46,936 bases of DNA, taken from the NCBI GenBank assembly GCA_910588505.1, contig CAJUPQ010000022.1, positions 1-46,936 on the forward strand, written 5' to 3'. A model generated the notes under the pieces. The model was given only the letters and a program-made list of their open reading frames with translations. It was not told the origin of the DNA and searched no databases. Shown here piece after piece: positions 40,762 to 46,936 of this stretch. This DNA comes from an uncultured Hungatella sp. (GTDB lineage: Bacteria; Bacillota; Clostridia; Lachnospirales; Lachnospiraceae). The stretch's first letter is position 1, and each line of letters begins with the position of its first letter. Position numbers and translations under genes: made by a program.

Positions 40762-41643
40762 ATGAGTTTTCTTTCGTACTTAATCAGCGGGATCAGCCTG
40801 GGCAGCATTTACGCCATCATTGCCCTTGGGTATACCATGGTGTACGGCATTGCCAGGATGCTGAATTTTGCCCATGGGGATATTATCATGGTAGGCGGCT
40901 TTGCCATTTTTACCATGGTCAGCACCCTGGGTATGGCGCCTATGGTGGGGATTTTGACAGCAATCGTGGTGTGTACGGTTCTGGGCGTGACCATTGAGTT
41001 TGTGGCCTACCGGCCTCTTCGGGGGGCTTCCTCCCTGGCGGTGCTTATTACAGCCATTGGCGTCAGCTACCTTTTGCAGAACTTGGCTCTGCTGATCTTC
41101 GGGTCCAATGCCAGGCAGTTTACGTCTGTGGTGACGGTTCCGGGACTGAAGCTGGCAGGAGGGCGGTTGTCCATATCCGGCGAGACTATTGTGACCATTG
41201 TAGTGTGTATTGTGATCATGGCAGGGCTGACCGGGTTTATCAACAAGACCAAGGTGGGGCAGGCCATGCTTGCGGTGTCTGAGGACCGGGGGGCAGCCAC
41301 CCTTATGGGGATCAATGTAAACAGGACCATTGCCATTACCTTTGCCATCGGCTCGGCTCTGGCGGCTATTGCGGGGGCTCTTTTGTGTTCCACCTACCCG
41401 TCCCTGACCCCATACACCGGCTCTATGCCGGGGATCAAGGCCTTTGTGGCGGCAGTGTTCGGCGGCATCGGCTCCATACCGGGGGCGCTGATCGGCGGGA
41501 TCATCCTGGGAGTGGTGGAGAATCTGTCAAAGGCCTACATCTCTTCCCAGCTGTCGGATGCCATCGTGTTTTCCCTGCTCATTATTATCCTGCTGGTTCG
41601 TCCTACGGGGATTCTGGGCAAGAAGATCAATGAGAAAGTGTAG
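40762..41643 (+). CDS. livH: Branched-chain amino acid ABC transporter permease LivH
   Basis: 293 aa, about eight TM helices. ISLGSIYAIIALGYTMVYGIARMLNFAHGDI is the LivH N-terminal signature; the cytoplasmic coupling loop has VSEDRGAATLMGINVNRTIAITFAIGSALAAIAG. It pairs with LivM in the inner membrane. Weak GAAGGGG site before the ATG. It lies 146 bp after livJ, across the hairpin. Confidence 0.95.
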   Translation: MSFLSYLISGISLGSIYAIIALGYTMVYGIARMLNFAHGDIIMVGGFAIFTMVSTLGMAPMVGILTAIVVCTVLGVTIEFVAYRPLRGASSLAVLITAIGVSYLLQNLALLIFGSNARQFTSVVTVPGLKLAGGRLSISGETIVTIVVCIVIMAGLTGFINKTKVGQAMLAVSEDRGAATLMGINVNRTIAITFAIGSALAAIAGALLCSTYPSLTPYTGSMPGIKAFVAAVFGGIGSIPGALIGGIILGVVENLSKAYISSQLSDAIVFSLLIIILLVRPTGILGKKINEKV

Positions 41644-41647
41644 GTGC

Positions 41648-42733
41648 ATGATGGTGAAAGGAAAGAAGAATAAATTACTGATTCAAAACAGCATTACCTA
41701 CGCCATGGTTATCCTTTTTTGGGCGGTGATCCAGGGGCTGTCTGCGGGAGGCCATGTTTCCAGCCTGATGAAAGGGCTTTTGGTGCCTCTGTGCATCTAC
41801 GCCATTCTGGCAGTGTCTTTAAACCTTACGGTGGGGATTCTGGGAGAGTTAAGCCTTGGACACGCGGGATTTATGTGCGTGGGAGCTTTTTCCGGCGCCT
41901 TTTTTACCAAGTGTGCGGAGTCCATGATCCCAAGCGTCGGGCTTAGGTTTTTCTTTGCCCTGGTTTTAGGGGCGGCAGTGACCGGGGTGTTCGGCATCCT
42001 TATCGGGATACCGGTTCTTCGGCTAAAGGGGGATTATCTGGCTATTGTGACTCTGGCCTTTGGGGAGATCATCAAGAACCTGATCAATGTAATGTTTATC
42101 GGAAGGGACTCCAGGGGATTCCATTTTTCCATCAAGGACAGTTTGTCTCTGGGGCTGGAGGACGGGGGAGAAGTCATCGTCAAGGGGGCCCAGGGGATCA
42201 CGGGGACGCCCAGGGCAGCTACTTTTACTATCGGGATTCTGCTCCTTTTGCTGACCCTGGTGATTGTATTGAACCTGATCAATTCCCGGACCGGTCGGGC
42301 CATCATGTCCATCCGGGACAACCGGATCGCGGCGGAGTCCATTGGGATCAACATCACCAAATATAAACTGATGGCATTTTCCATCTCCGCGGCTCTGGCA
42401 GGTATGGCAGGGGTTCTGTATGCCCACAGCCTGGCCACTCTGGCTGCCACGTCGGCCAACTTTGGATATAATAAGTCCATCATGATCCTGGTGTTTGTGG
42501 TGCTGGGAGGTCTGGGCAATATCCGGGGGTCTGTGATTGCCGCCATTGTGCTGACGGCCCTTCCGGAGCTTTTGAGAGGGCTCAATGATTACCGCATGTT
42601 GATTTACGCCATTGTCCTGATCGTGATGATGCTGTTTAATTCCAGCCCCAAGGCCATTGAGATGAGAAGCGTTATGATGGAGCGGCTTAAGGGTAAAAAG
42701 GCGGGATCTGAATCTGCCGCAAAGGAGGCTTGA
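41648..42733 (+). CDS. livM: Branched-chain amino acid ABC transporter permease LivM
   Basis: About 361 aa. Start ATG 41648 or 41651, next to AGGTG in the livH stop region; the frame is open to 41558 but only as a shadow in livH. Many TM helices; core motifs LGHAGFMCVGAFSGAF, RLKGDYLAIVTLAFGEI and RDNRIAAESIGINITKYKLMAFSISAALAGMAGVLYAH, typical of LivM. It forms the heterodimeric channel with LivH. Confidence 0.95.
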   Translation: MMVKGKKNKLLIQNSITYAMVILFWAVIQGLSAGGHVSSLMKGLLVPLCIYAILAVSLNLTVGILGELSLGHAGFMCVGAFSGAFFTKCAESMIPSVGLRFFFALVLGAAVTGVFGILIGIPVLRLKGDYLAIVTLAFGEIIKNLINVMFIGRDSRGFHFSIKDSLSLGLEDGGEVIVKGAQGITGTPRAATFTIGILLLLLTLVIVLNLINSRTGRAIMSIRDNRIAAESIGINITKYKLMAFSISAALAGMAGVLYAHSLATLAATSANFGYNKSIMILVFVVLGGLGNIRGSVIAAIVLTALPELLRGLNDYRMLIYAIVLIVMMLFNSSPKAIEMRSVMMERLKGKKAGSESAAKEA

Positions 42734-42738
42734 TAAGT

Positions 42739-43497
42739 ATGGCAATGTTGGATGTAAAGAACCTTGGCATTTCTTTTGGAGGCCTGAAGGCGGTGGATAA
42801 TTTCAGTGTGACCATTGAGAAGGGGGAGCTGTACGGGCTTATCGGTCCCAACGGCGCGGGAAAGACCACGGTGTTTAACCTGCTGACCGGGGTTTATAAG
42901 CCGGATATGGGCTCTATCCATCTGGACGGAAAGAATATCACAGGGAGAAAGACCATTGAGATCAACCAGGACGGAATCGCCAGGACTTTCCAGAATATCC
43001 GCCTGTTTAAGGAGTTAAGCGTTCTGGACAATGTAAAGGCGGGACTCCACAATCATCACCCTTATTCTACCATAGAGGGTATTTTCCGGCTTCCCAGGTA
43101 CTACAAGGTGGAGCGGGAGATGAATGACCGGGCCATGGAGCTTTTGAAGGTGTTTGACCTGGACGGGGAGCGGGATTACAAGGCGTCAAATCTGCCTTAC
43201 GGCAAGCAGAGGAAACTGGAGATCGCCAGAGCCCTGGCTACAGACCCTAAGCTTTTGCTTCTGGACGAACCCGCGGCAGGCATGAACCCCAATGAGACGG
43301 CGGAGCTGATGGAGACCATCCGCTTTGTGCGGGAAGAGTTTGACATGACCATCCTGCTGATCGAGCATGACATGAAGCTGGTGTCCGGCATCTGTGAGAA
43401 GCTGACCGTGTTGAATTTTGGTCAGGTGCTGACCCAGGGGGAGACCTCCGCGGTGCTCAATGACAAGCGGGTCATCACAGCATATCTTGGAGAGTAG
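42739..43497 (+). CDS. livG: Branched-chain amino acid ABC transporter ATPase LivG
   Basis: 252 aa from the ATG at 42739 (the upstream frame starts at TTG 42730). Walker A GPNGAGKTT, signature region NLPYGKQRKLEIARAL (LivG-type variant of LSGGQ), Walker B LLLLDEPAAGMNP and switch HD in LLIEHDMKLV. Peripheral membrane protein that energises LivHM. The AAAGGAGG site lies at the livM end, so the genes are coupled. Confidence 0.96.
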   Translation: MAMLDVKNLGISFGGLKAVDNFSVTIEKGELYGLIGPNGAGKTTVFNLLTGVYKPDMGSIHLDGKNITGRKTIEINQDGIARTFQNIRLFKELSVLDNVKAGLHNHHPYSTIEGIFRLPRYYKVEREMNDRAMELLKVFDLDGERDYKASNLPYGKQRKLEIARALATDPKLLLLDEPAAGMNPNETAELMETIRFVREEFDMTILLIEHDMKLVSGICEKLTVLNFGQVLTQGETSAVLNDKRVITAYLGE

Positions 43498-43511
43498 GAG
43501 AAGAGGACATT

Positions 43512-44222
43512 ATGGCAATACTGGAGGTTAAGGATCTGGAAGTCTATTATGGCGTTATCCAGGCCATTAAGGGAATCTCTTTTGAAGTGAACCAGGGGGA
43601 GATCATTGCCCTTATCGGGGCCAACGGCGCGGGGAAGACCACCACTCTGCAGACCATTACCGGGCTGATCCCGGCCAAGGCGGGGAACATCATCTATGAG
43701 GGTGAGGATATTACCAGGATCCCAAGCCATAAGCTGGTGGGCATGGGCATGGCCCATGTGCCTGAGGGGCGGCGGGTGTTTGCTCAGCTGACGGTGCTGC
43801 AGAACCTGAAGCTGGGAGCTTACACCAGAAAGGATAAGGGGGAAGTGGAGGAGACTCTGGGCTCTATTTACGCCCGTTTCCCCAGGCTGGAGGAGAGGAA
43901 GAACCAGCTGGCGGGGACTCTCAGCGGCGGGGAGCAGCAGATGCTTGCCATGGGGCGGGCGCTGATGTCTCATCCAAAGCTGATCGTTATGGATGAGCCG
44001 TCCATGGGTCTTTCCCCTATTTATGTCGATGAGATTTTTGATATCATTAAGGAGATCAATGAGGGCGGCACCACCGTGCTTTTGGTGGAGCAGAACGCCA
44101 AGAAGGCATTGTCCATTGCCCACAAGGCTTATGTGCTGGAGACGGGGAAGATCGTGTTAAGCGGGGACGCGAAAGAGCTGATGAATGATGATTCGGTGAA
44201 GAAGGCTTATTTGAGCGAGTAG
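43512..44222 (+). CDS. livF: Branched-chain amino acid ABC transporter ATPase LivF
   Basis: 236 aa. Walker A GANGAGKTTTLQ, signature LSGGEQQMLAMGRAL, Walker B LIVMDEPSMGLSP and HVPEGRRVF (LivF-specific). It forms the ATPase heterodimer with LivG. Last gene of the operon; the 80-bp gap to the next gene shows no strong terminator, so the transpeptidase could receive read-through. Confidence 0.96.
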   Translation: MAILEVKDLEVYYGVIQAIKGISFEVNQGEIIALIGANGAGKTTTLQTITGLIPAKAGNIIYEGEDITRIPSHKLVGMGMAHVPEGRRVFAQLTVLQNLKLGAYTRKDKGEVEETLGSIYARFPRLEERKNQLAGTLSGGEQQMLAMGRALMSHPKLIVMDEPSMGLSPIYVDEIFDIIKEINEGGTTVLLVEQNAKKALSIAHKAYVLETGKIVLSGDAKELMNDDSVKKAYLSE

Positions 44223-44303
44223 GCGGGATTTCTTCCGGGAGAAAACGGGGATCAGGCAGTGTATTCTGAGAGTACATTTCCAGGAAAAGGAGGTTCGGGG
44301 AAC

Positions 44304-45092
44304 ATGAGAGAAGACTTAAGAGGAAACAGGGGGGCAGGGATGCTGGCCCGGTGCCTGGCAGCGGTTTTGGCTTTGGGACTTTTGGGGGCCAGGATTGCTT
44401 TCGGGGCCACAATCCAGGTGGGGCCGGGGATGCCGAAACCGGCAGAGGCGTTTCAGGTGGAGAAGTTTGTGCTTCCCCAGGAGGCCAGGGTGCTGGTTGT
44501 TGTGGAAGGAACGGGAGGAAGCGACTGCAGGGTGTACGCCTATGAGTGGTCGGATAAAGGCTGGGAGCTTCGGGTGGAGACGCCTGGGATCCTGGGGAAG
44601 AACGGCATGAGCAATCACCGGACCACAGGGGATAAGACCACCCCCATCGGCGTGTTCTGTATGAACACTCCTTTTGGGCAGAGCGAAGCTGTGGAGGGAT
44701 TTCCTTCGGATTATATTAAGGTGAGGGAGAGCCATGTGTGGTCTGACGACTTAAACCGTCTGGTGGACGACAAAAGCCAGGCAGGGGAGCACGTGGGCAC
44801 TTCGGCGTACCAGGGGTACTATGACTATGTTCTGGATGCCGGGTTTAATGGGAAGGCGATCCCCGGTCAGGGAAGCGCTCTGTTTTTGCACTGCCGGGTG
44901 CCGGAGGCTGTCAGCACCGGAGGGTGCGTGGCGATCCCCAAGGAGGAGATGGAAAAGGTCATGAAACTGTACGGGACTTACGGGAGCGGGGCCTGCTTTA
45001 TCGCCCAGGCACCGGAGGGGACGTTTTCCCAGATCTATGAGTCCTATGGGGTCAATGACGGGTTGTCGCCGGATGGGGATTTTGGGGTTTAG
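44304..45092 (+). CDS. Secreted L,D-transpeptidase (YkuD domain), second copy
   Basis: 262 aa from the ATG at 44304; AAGGAGG is 11 bases upstream. Signal peptide: RGNRGAGMLARCLAAVLALGLLGARIAFGA. The YkuD-type core runs from about residue 70 with GKNGMSNHRTTGDKTTPIGVF, then FLHCRVPEAVSTGGCVAIP (catalytic His and SxGGC). No cell-wall-binding repeats, unlike the copy at 11581. Expected to crosslink peptidoglycan, or to modify spore cortex given its place just before spoIVA; that last point is inference. Confidence 0.87.
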   Translation: MREDLRGNRGAGMLARCLAAVLALGLLGARIAFGATIQVGPGMPKPAEAFQVEKFVLPQEARVLVVVEGTGGSDCRVYAYEWSDKGWELRVETPGILGKNGMSNHRTTGDKTTPIGVFCMNTPFGQSEAVEGFPSDYIKVRESHVWSDDLNRLVDDKSQAGEHVGTSAYQGYYDYVLDAGFNGKAIPGQGSALFLHCRVPEAVSTGGCVAIPKEEMEKVMKLYGTYGSGACFIAQAPEGTFSQIYESYGVNDGLSPDGDFGV

Positions 45093-45141
45093 TTGCGGGA
45101 GTAAACCTTACGGATATTGACAGGATAAAAGAGTGACTTAT

Positions 45142-45170
45142 GAATAAGTTCCCACCCCCTTGCATATATT
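45142..45170 (+). promoter_or_regulatory. Candidate sigma-E promoter of spoIVA
   Basis: GAATAAG (45142-45148), 14-base spacer, CATATATT (45163-45170). It partly resembles the mother-cell sigma-E pattern (-35 with ATA, -10 CATACAxT) that drives spoIVA in B. subtilis. Two -10 positions differ, so this is only a candidate. Confidence 0.4.
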
Positions 45171-45197
45171 TTAGAAGCATAGCAAGGGGGTATTTTT
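45155..45197 (+). terminator. Hairpin overlapping the spoIVA ribosome binding site
   Basis: Perfect 9-bp stem CCCCCTTGC (45155-45163) with GCAAGGGGG (45182-45190), then TATTTTT directly before ATG 45198. It looks like a terminator for read-through from upstream. Its right arm also contains AAGGGGG, the spoIVA ribosome binding site, so long transcripts would hide that site. Confidence 0.7.
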
Positions 45198-46673
45198 ATG
45201 GAGCAGTTTTCAGTATACAAGGATATTCAGGCGAGGACCGGAGGCGAGATCTATCTGGGGGTGGTGGGACCCGTGCGGACGGGAAAATCCACGTTCATCA
45301 AACGTTTTATGGAACTTATGGTGCTTCCGGAGATGGAGGATGAACACACCAGGACCCAGGCGAGGGATGAACTGCCCCAGAGCGCGGCGGGAAAGACCAT
45401 CATGACCACAGAACCCAAGTTTATCCCCAAGGAGGCGGCTCAGGTGGCGCTGGGGGACGATATCGACGTGTTGGTGAGGCTCATTGACTGTGTGGGTTTT
45501 ATGATCGACGGGGCTGCGGGACACATTGAAAATGACAGCGAGCGGCTGGTGAAGACGCCGTGGTATGATTACCAGATCCCCTTTACCAAGGCAGCGGAGA
45601 TCGGAACCAGGAAGGTTATCACCGACCACTCCACTATTGGGATCGTGGTGACTACGGACGGGACCATCGGGGATATCAAGCGGCCCGCCTATGTTCCGGC
45701 GGAGGCTCGAACGGTCAGCGAGCTAAAGGAGCTGGGAAAGCCGTTTATCATCCTGCTTAACTCCGTGAAGCCGTTTTCCGACGATACCAGGCAGCTGGCG
45801 GCGGAGATGAACAGCAAATACGGTGTGTCGGTTCTGCCGGTAAACTGCGAGCAGCTGAAAAAGGACGATATCTTACATATTTTGGAAGTGGTTCTCAAAG
45901 AATTTCCGGTAACCCAACTGAATTTTAAGATTCCTAAATGGCTGGAGATCCTGCCATCGGATCATTGGCTGAAAGCCGGGGTGATCCAGGCGGTGCGGGA
46001 TCTGATGGGCAAGGTGAACCAGATGAAAGATGTGACGGCGGCCCTGGCCGGGGTGGTTACGGACGTGGTCCGGGGCATGAAGACGGACCGGATGGATCTG
46101 TCCGACGGCACGGTGTCCGTGGATGTCAATGTGGATGACCACTATTACTATGATATCTTAAGCGATTACGTCGGCATCCCCATTAATGGGGAGTATCAGC
46201 TGATGCAGCAGCTGCGCAGCCTTGCCAGGATGAAGCAGGAGTACGAGAAAGTCCAGAGCGCCATCAGCCAGGTGCGGCTGCGGGGTTACGGCGTGGTAAC
46301 ACCTGAGAAGTCGGAGATCATCCTGGATGAGCCTCAGGTAATCCGCCACGGCAACAAGTACGGGGTGAAGATGCGGGCGGAGGCGCCGTCCATAAACATG
46401 ATAAAGGCCCACATAGAGACCGAGATCGCGCCGATCGTAGGCAGTCAGCAGCAGGCAGAAGACCTGATCGCCTATATCAAGCAGAACGCCAGAAACAGCG
46501 ACGAGGGGATATGGAATACGAATATTTTTGGAAAGTCCATAGAGCAGATCGTGGAAGACGGTATCCAGGCCAAAGTATCGCAACTCACCGAAGACTGCCA
46601 GATGAAATTGCAGGATACCCTGCAAAAGATCATCAATGACAGCAAAGGGGGAATGATTTGCATCATCATCTAG
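45198..46673 (+). CDS. spoIVA: Stage IV sporulation protein A (spore coat morphogenetic ATPase)
   Basis: 491 aa, normal length. Made in the mother cell; it polymerises with ATP hydrolysis into the basement layer of the spore coat around the forespore. Walker A GPVRTGKSTF at 24-33; DCVGFMIDGAAGH and PFIILLNSVKPFSDDT (Walker B and base-specificity regions). The long middle and C-terminal domains are typical, ending KGGMICIII, close to the C-terminal tail needed for localisation. Its presence shows a spore former. Followed by a strong palindrome. Confidence 0.97.
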   Translation: MEQFSVYKDIQARTGGEIYLGVVGPVRTGKSTFIKRFMELMVLPEMEDEHTRTQARDELPQSAAGKTIMTTEPKFIPKEAAQVALGDDIDVLVRLIDCVGFMIDGAAGHIENDSERLVKTPWYDYQIPFTKAAEIGTRKVITDHSTIGIVVTTDGTIGDIKRPAYVPAEARTVSELKELGKPFIILLNSVKPFSDDTRQLAAEMNSKYGVSVLPVNCEQLKKDDILHILEVVLKEFPVTQLNFKIPKWLEILPSDHWLKAGVIQAVRDLMGKVNQMKDVTAALAGVVTDVVRGMKTDRMDLSDGTVSVDVNVDDHYYYDILSDYVGIPINGEYQLMQQLRSLARMKQEYEKVQSAISQVRLRGYGVVTPEKSEIILDEPQVIRHGNKYGVKMRAEAPSINMIKAHIETEIAPIVGSQQQAEDLIAYIKQNARNSDEGIWNTNIFGKSIEQIVEDGIQAKVSQLTEDCQMKLQDTLQKIINDSKGGMICIII

Positions 46674-46675
46674 CC

Positions 46676-46730
46676 GTGCAGAAAAAGAGGTGTGAAGGGC
46701 CCATGGGAGCATGCTTTTGCTCACAAAGGG
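46676..46730 (+). repeat. 55-bp direct repeat, copy 1
   Basis: Bases 46676-46730 are identical to 46882-46936, 206 bp apart. The second copy runs off the window, so the true repeat may be longer. It starts GTGCAGAAAAAGAGGTG and ends TTTTGCTCACAAAGGG. Confidence 0.95.
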
Positions 46731-46750
46731 CACTTCGCAGCTCTTTTTCT
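46680..46750 (+). terminator. Long palindrome / terminator after spoIVA
   Basis: AGAAAAAGAG..CCC (46680-46702) pairs with GGGC..CTCTTTTTCT (46728-46750) over 23 bp with about two exceptions. The right arm ends in TTTTTCT. It can act as a terminator in both directions. Confidence 0.8.
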
Positions 46751-46773
46751 ATAGGGCCGGAGGCCCGACATGA

Positions 46774-46830
46774 ATAATTTGGCGGCCAAAAAATGGGAAG
46801 AGAGGAAAGAAAGCCGCTTCGCCAAATTAT
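46774..46830. repeat. Inverted repeat ATAATTTGGCG between the two direct repeats
   Basis: 11-bp perfect arms at 46774-46784 and 46820-46830. A small GGGCC/GGCCC hairpin (46754-46766) precedes them. No gene is seen from 46674 to the window end. Confidence 0.6.
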
Positions 46831-46881
46831 GAATGAAGCACGGCGGACGGGAGGTCAGGAAAGGAAAACAGCCAAGAACTT

Positions 46882-46936
46882 GTGCAGAAAAAGAGGTGTG
46901 AAGGGCCCATGGGAGCATGCTTTTGCTCACAAAGGG
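46882..46936 (+). repeat. 55-bp direct repeat, copy 2 (cut by window end)
   Basis: Exact copy of 46676-46730; the window ends inside or at the end of the repeat. Confidence 0.95.

Noticed and set aside
46676..46936. Two 55-bp direct repeats as a possible CRISPR
   Set aside because: Only two copies, 206 bp apart, with palindromic content between; spacing and structure do not fit.

Overview
The window looks like the chromosome of a spore-forming, anaerobic Clostridia bacterium, most likely Lachnospiraceae (Clostridium cluster XIVa). The evidence is spoIVA, a flavodiiron protein (fprA), an ATP-type PEP carboxykinase, the ylxM-ffh-rpsP-khpA-rimM-trmD-rplS-lepB-rbgA-rnhB-yraN block, and the DUF512-der-plsY-gpsA-spoIVA block. 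The DNA is fairly GC-rich, with AGGAGG-type ribosome binding sites. I see no rRNA, tRNA, phage, IS transposase or CRISPR array. The species cannot be named from sequence alone.

Layout. 0.4-2.2 kb: methyltransferase plus polyprenyl synthase pair (quinone type). 2.2-2.9 kb: RelB/YafQ toxin-antitoxin. 2.9-5.5 kb (minus): MBL-fold hydrolase and a 6-phospho-beta-glucosidase. 5.8-7.0 kb: fprA. 7.0-8.0 kb: two large inverted copies of a structured repeat. 8.1-16.7 kb: accessory and cell-surface genes, namely a PLP enzyme, a GT-C glycosyltransferase, a Uma2 nuclease, an L,D-transpeptidase, and a flippase/GT2/ATP-grasp operon. 16.9-20.7 kb: pckA, a HAD phosphatase, a CarD-like regulator and ylxM. 21.1-29.8 kb: SRP, ribosomal and tRNA-modification housekeeping genes. 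30.0-33.2 kb (minus): an unknown charged protein, a second Uma2 and prs. 33.5-37.9 kb: DUF512, der, plsY and gpsA. 37.8-39.2 kb: two decayed AAA/PD-(D/E)XK genes. 39.4-44.2 kb: a complete branched-chain amino-acid ABC operon, livJHMGF. 44.3-46.7 kb: a second L,D-transpeptidase and spoIVA, followed by a 55-bp direct repeat at the window end.

The most striking signal is non-coding. Six copies (A-F) of an interspersed palindromic element are found at 276-360, 6955-7182, 7705-7989, 16681-16822, 20768-20995 and about 24906-24999. The copies share GTGAGCAAAGG-type termini (end CCTTTGCTCAC). Four have a purine-rich stem with a variable extension whose two arms change together, and a conserved apical block. 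Most begin at or inside the stop codon of the upstream gene, or end shortly before the next gene or its promoter. Two or three carry an additional flank of about 70-215 bp. No transposase is present. Several unrelated foldback elements also occur (5574-5624 and 25502-25634, 11415-11580, 23361-23526, 30946-31107). They interrupt or border normally compact operons. Decayed small genes sit in front of both Uma2 genes. All functional statements come from reading motifs and gene order by eye; no database search was run.
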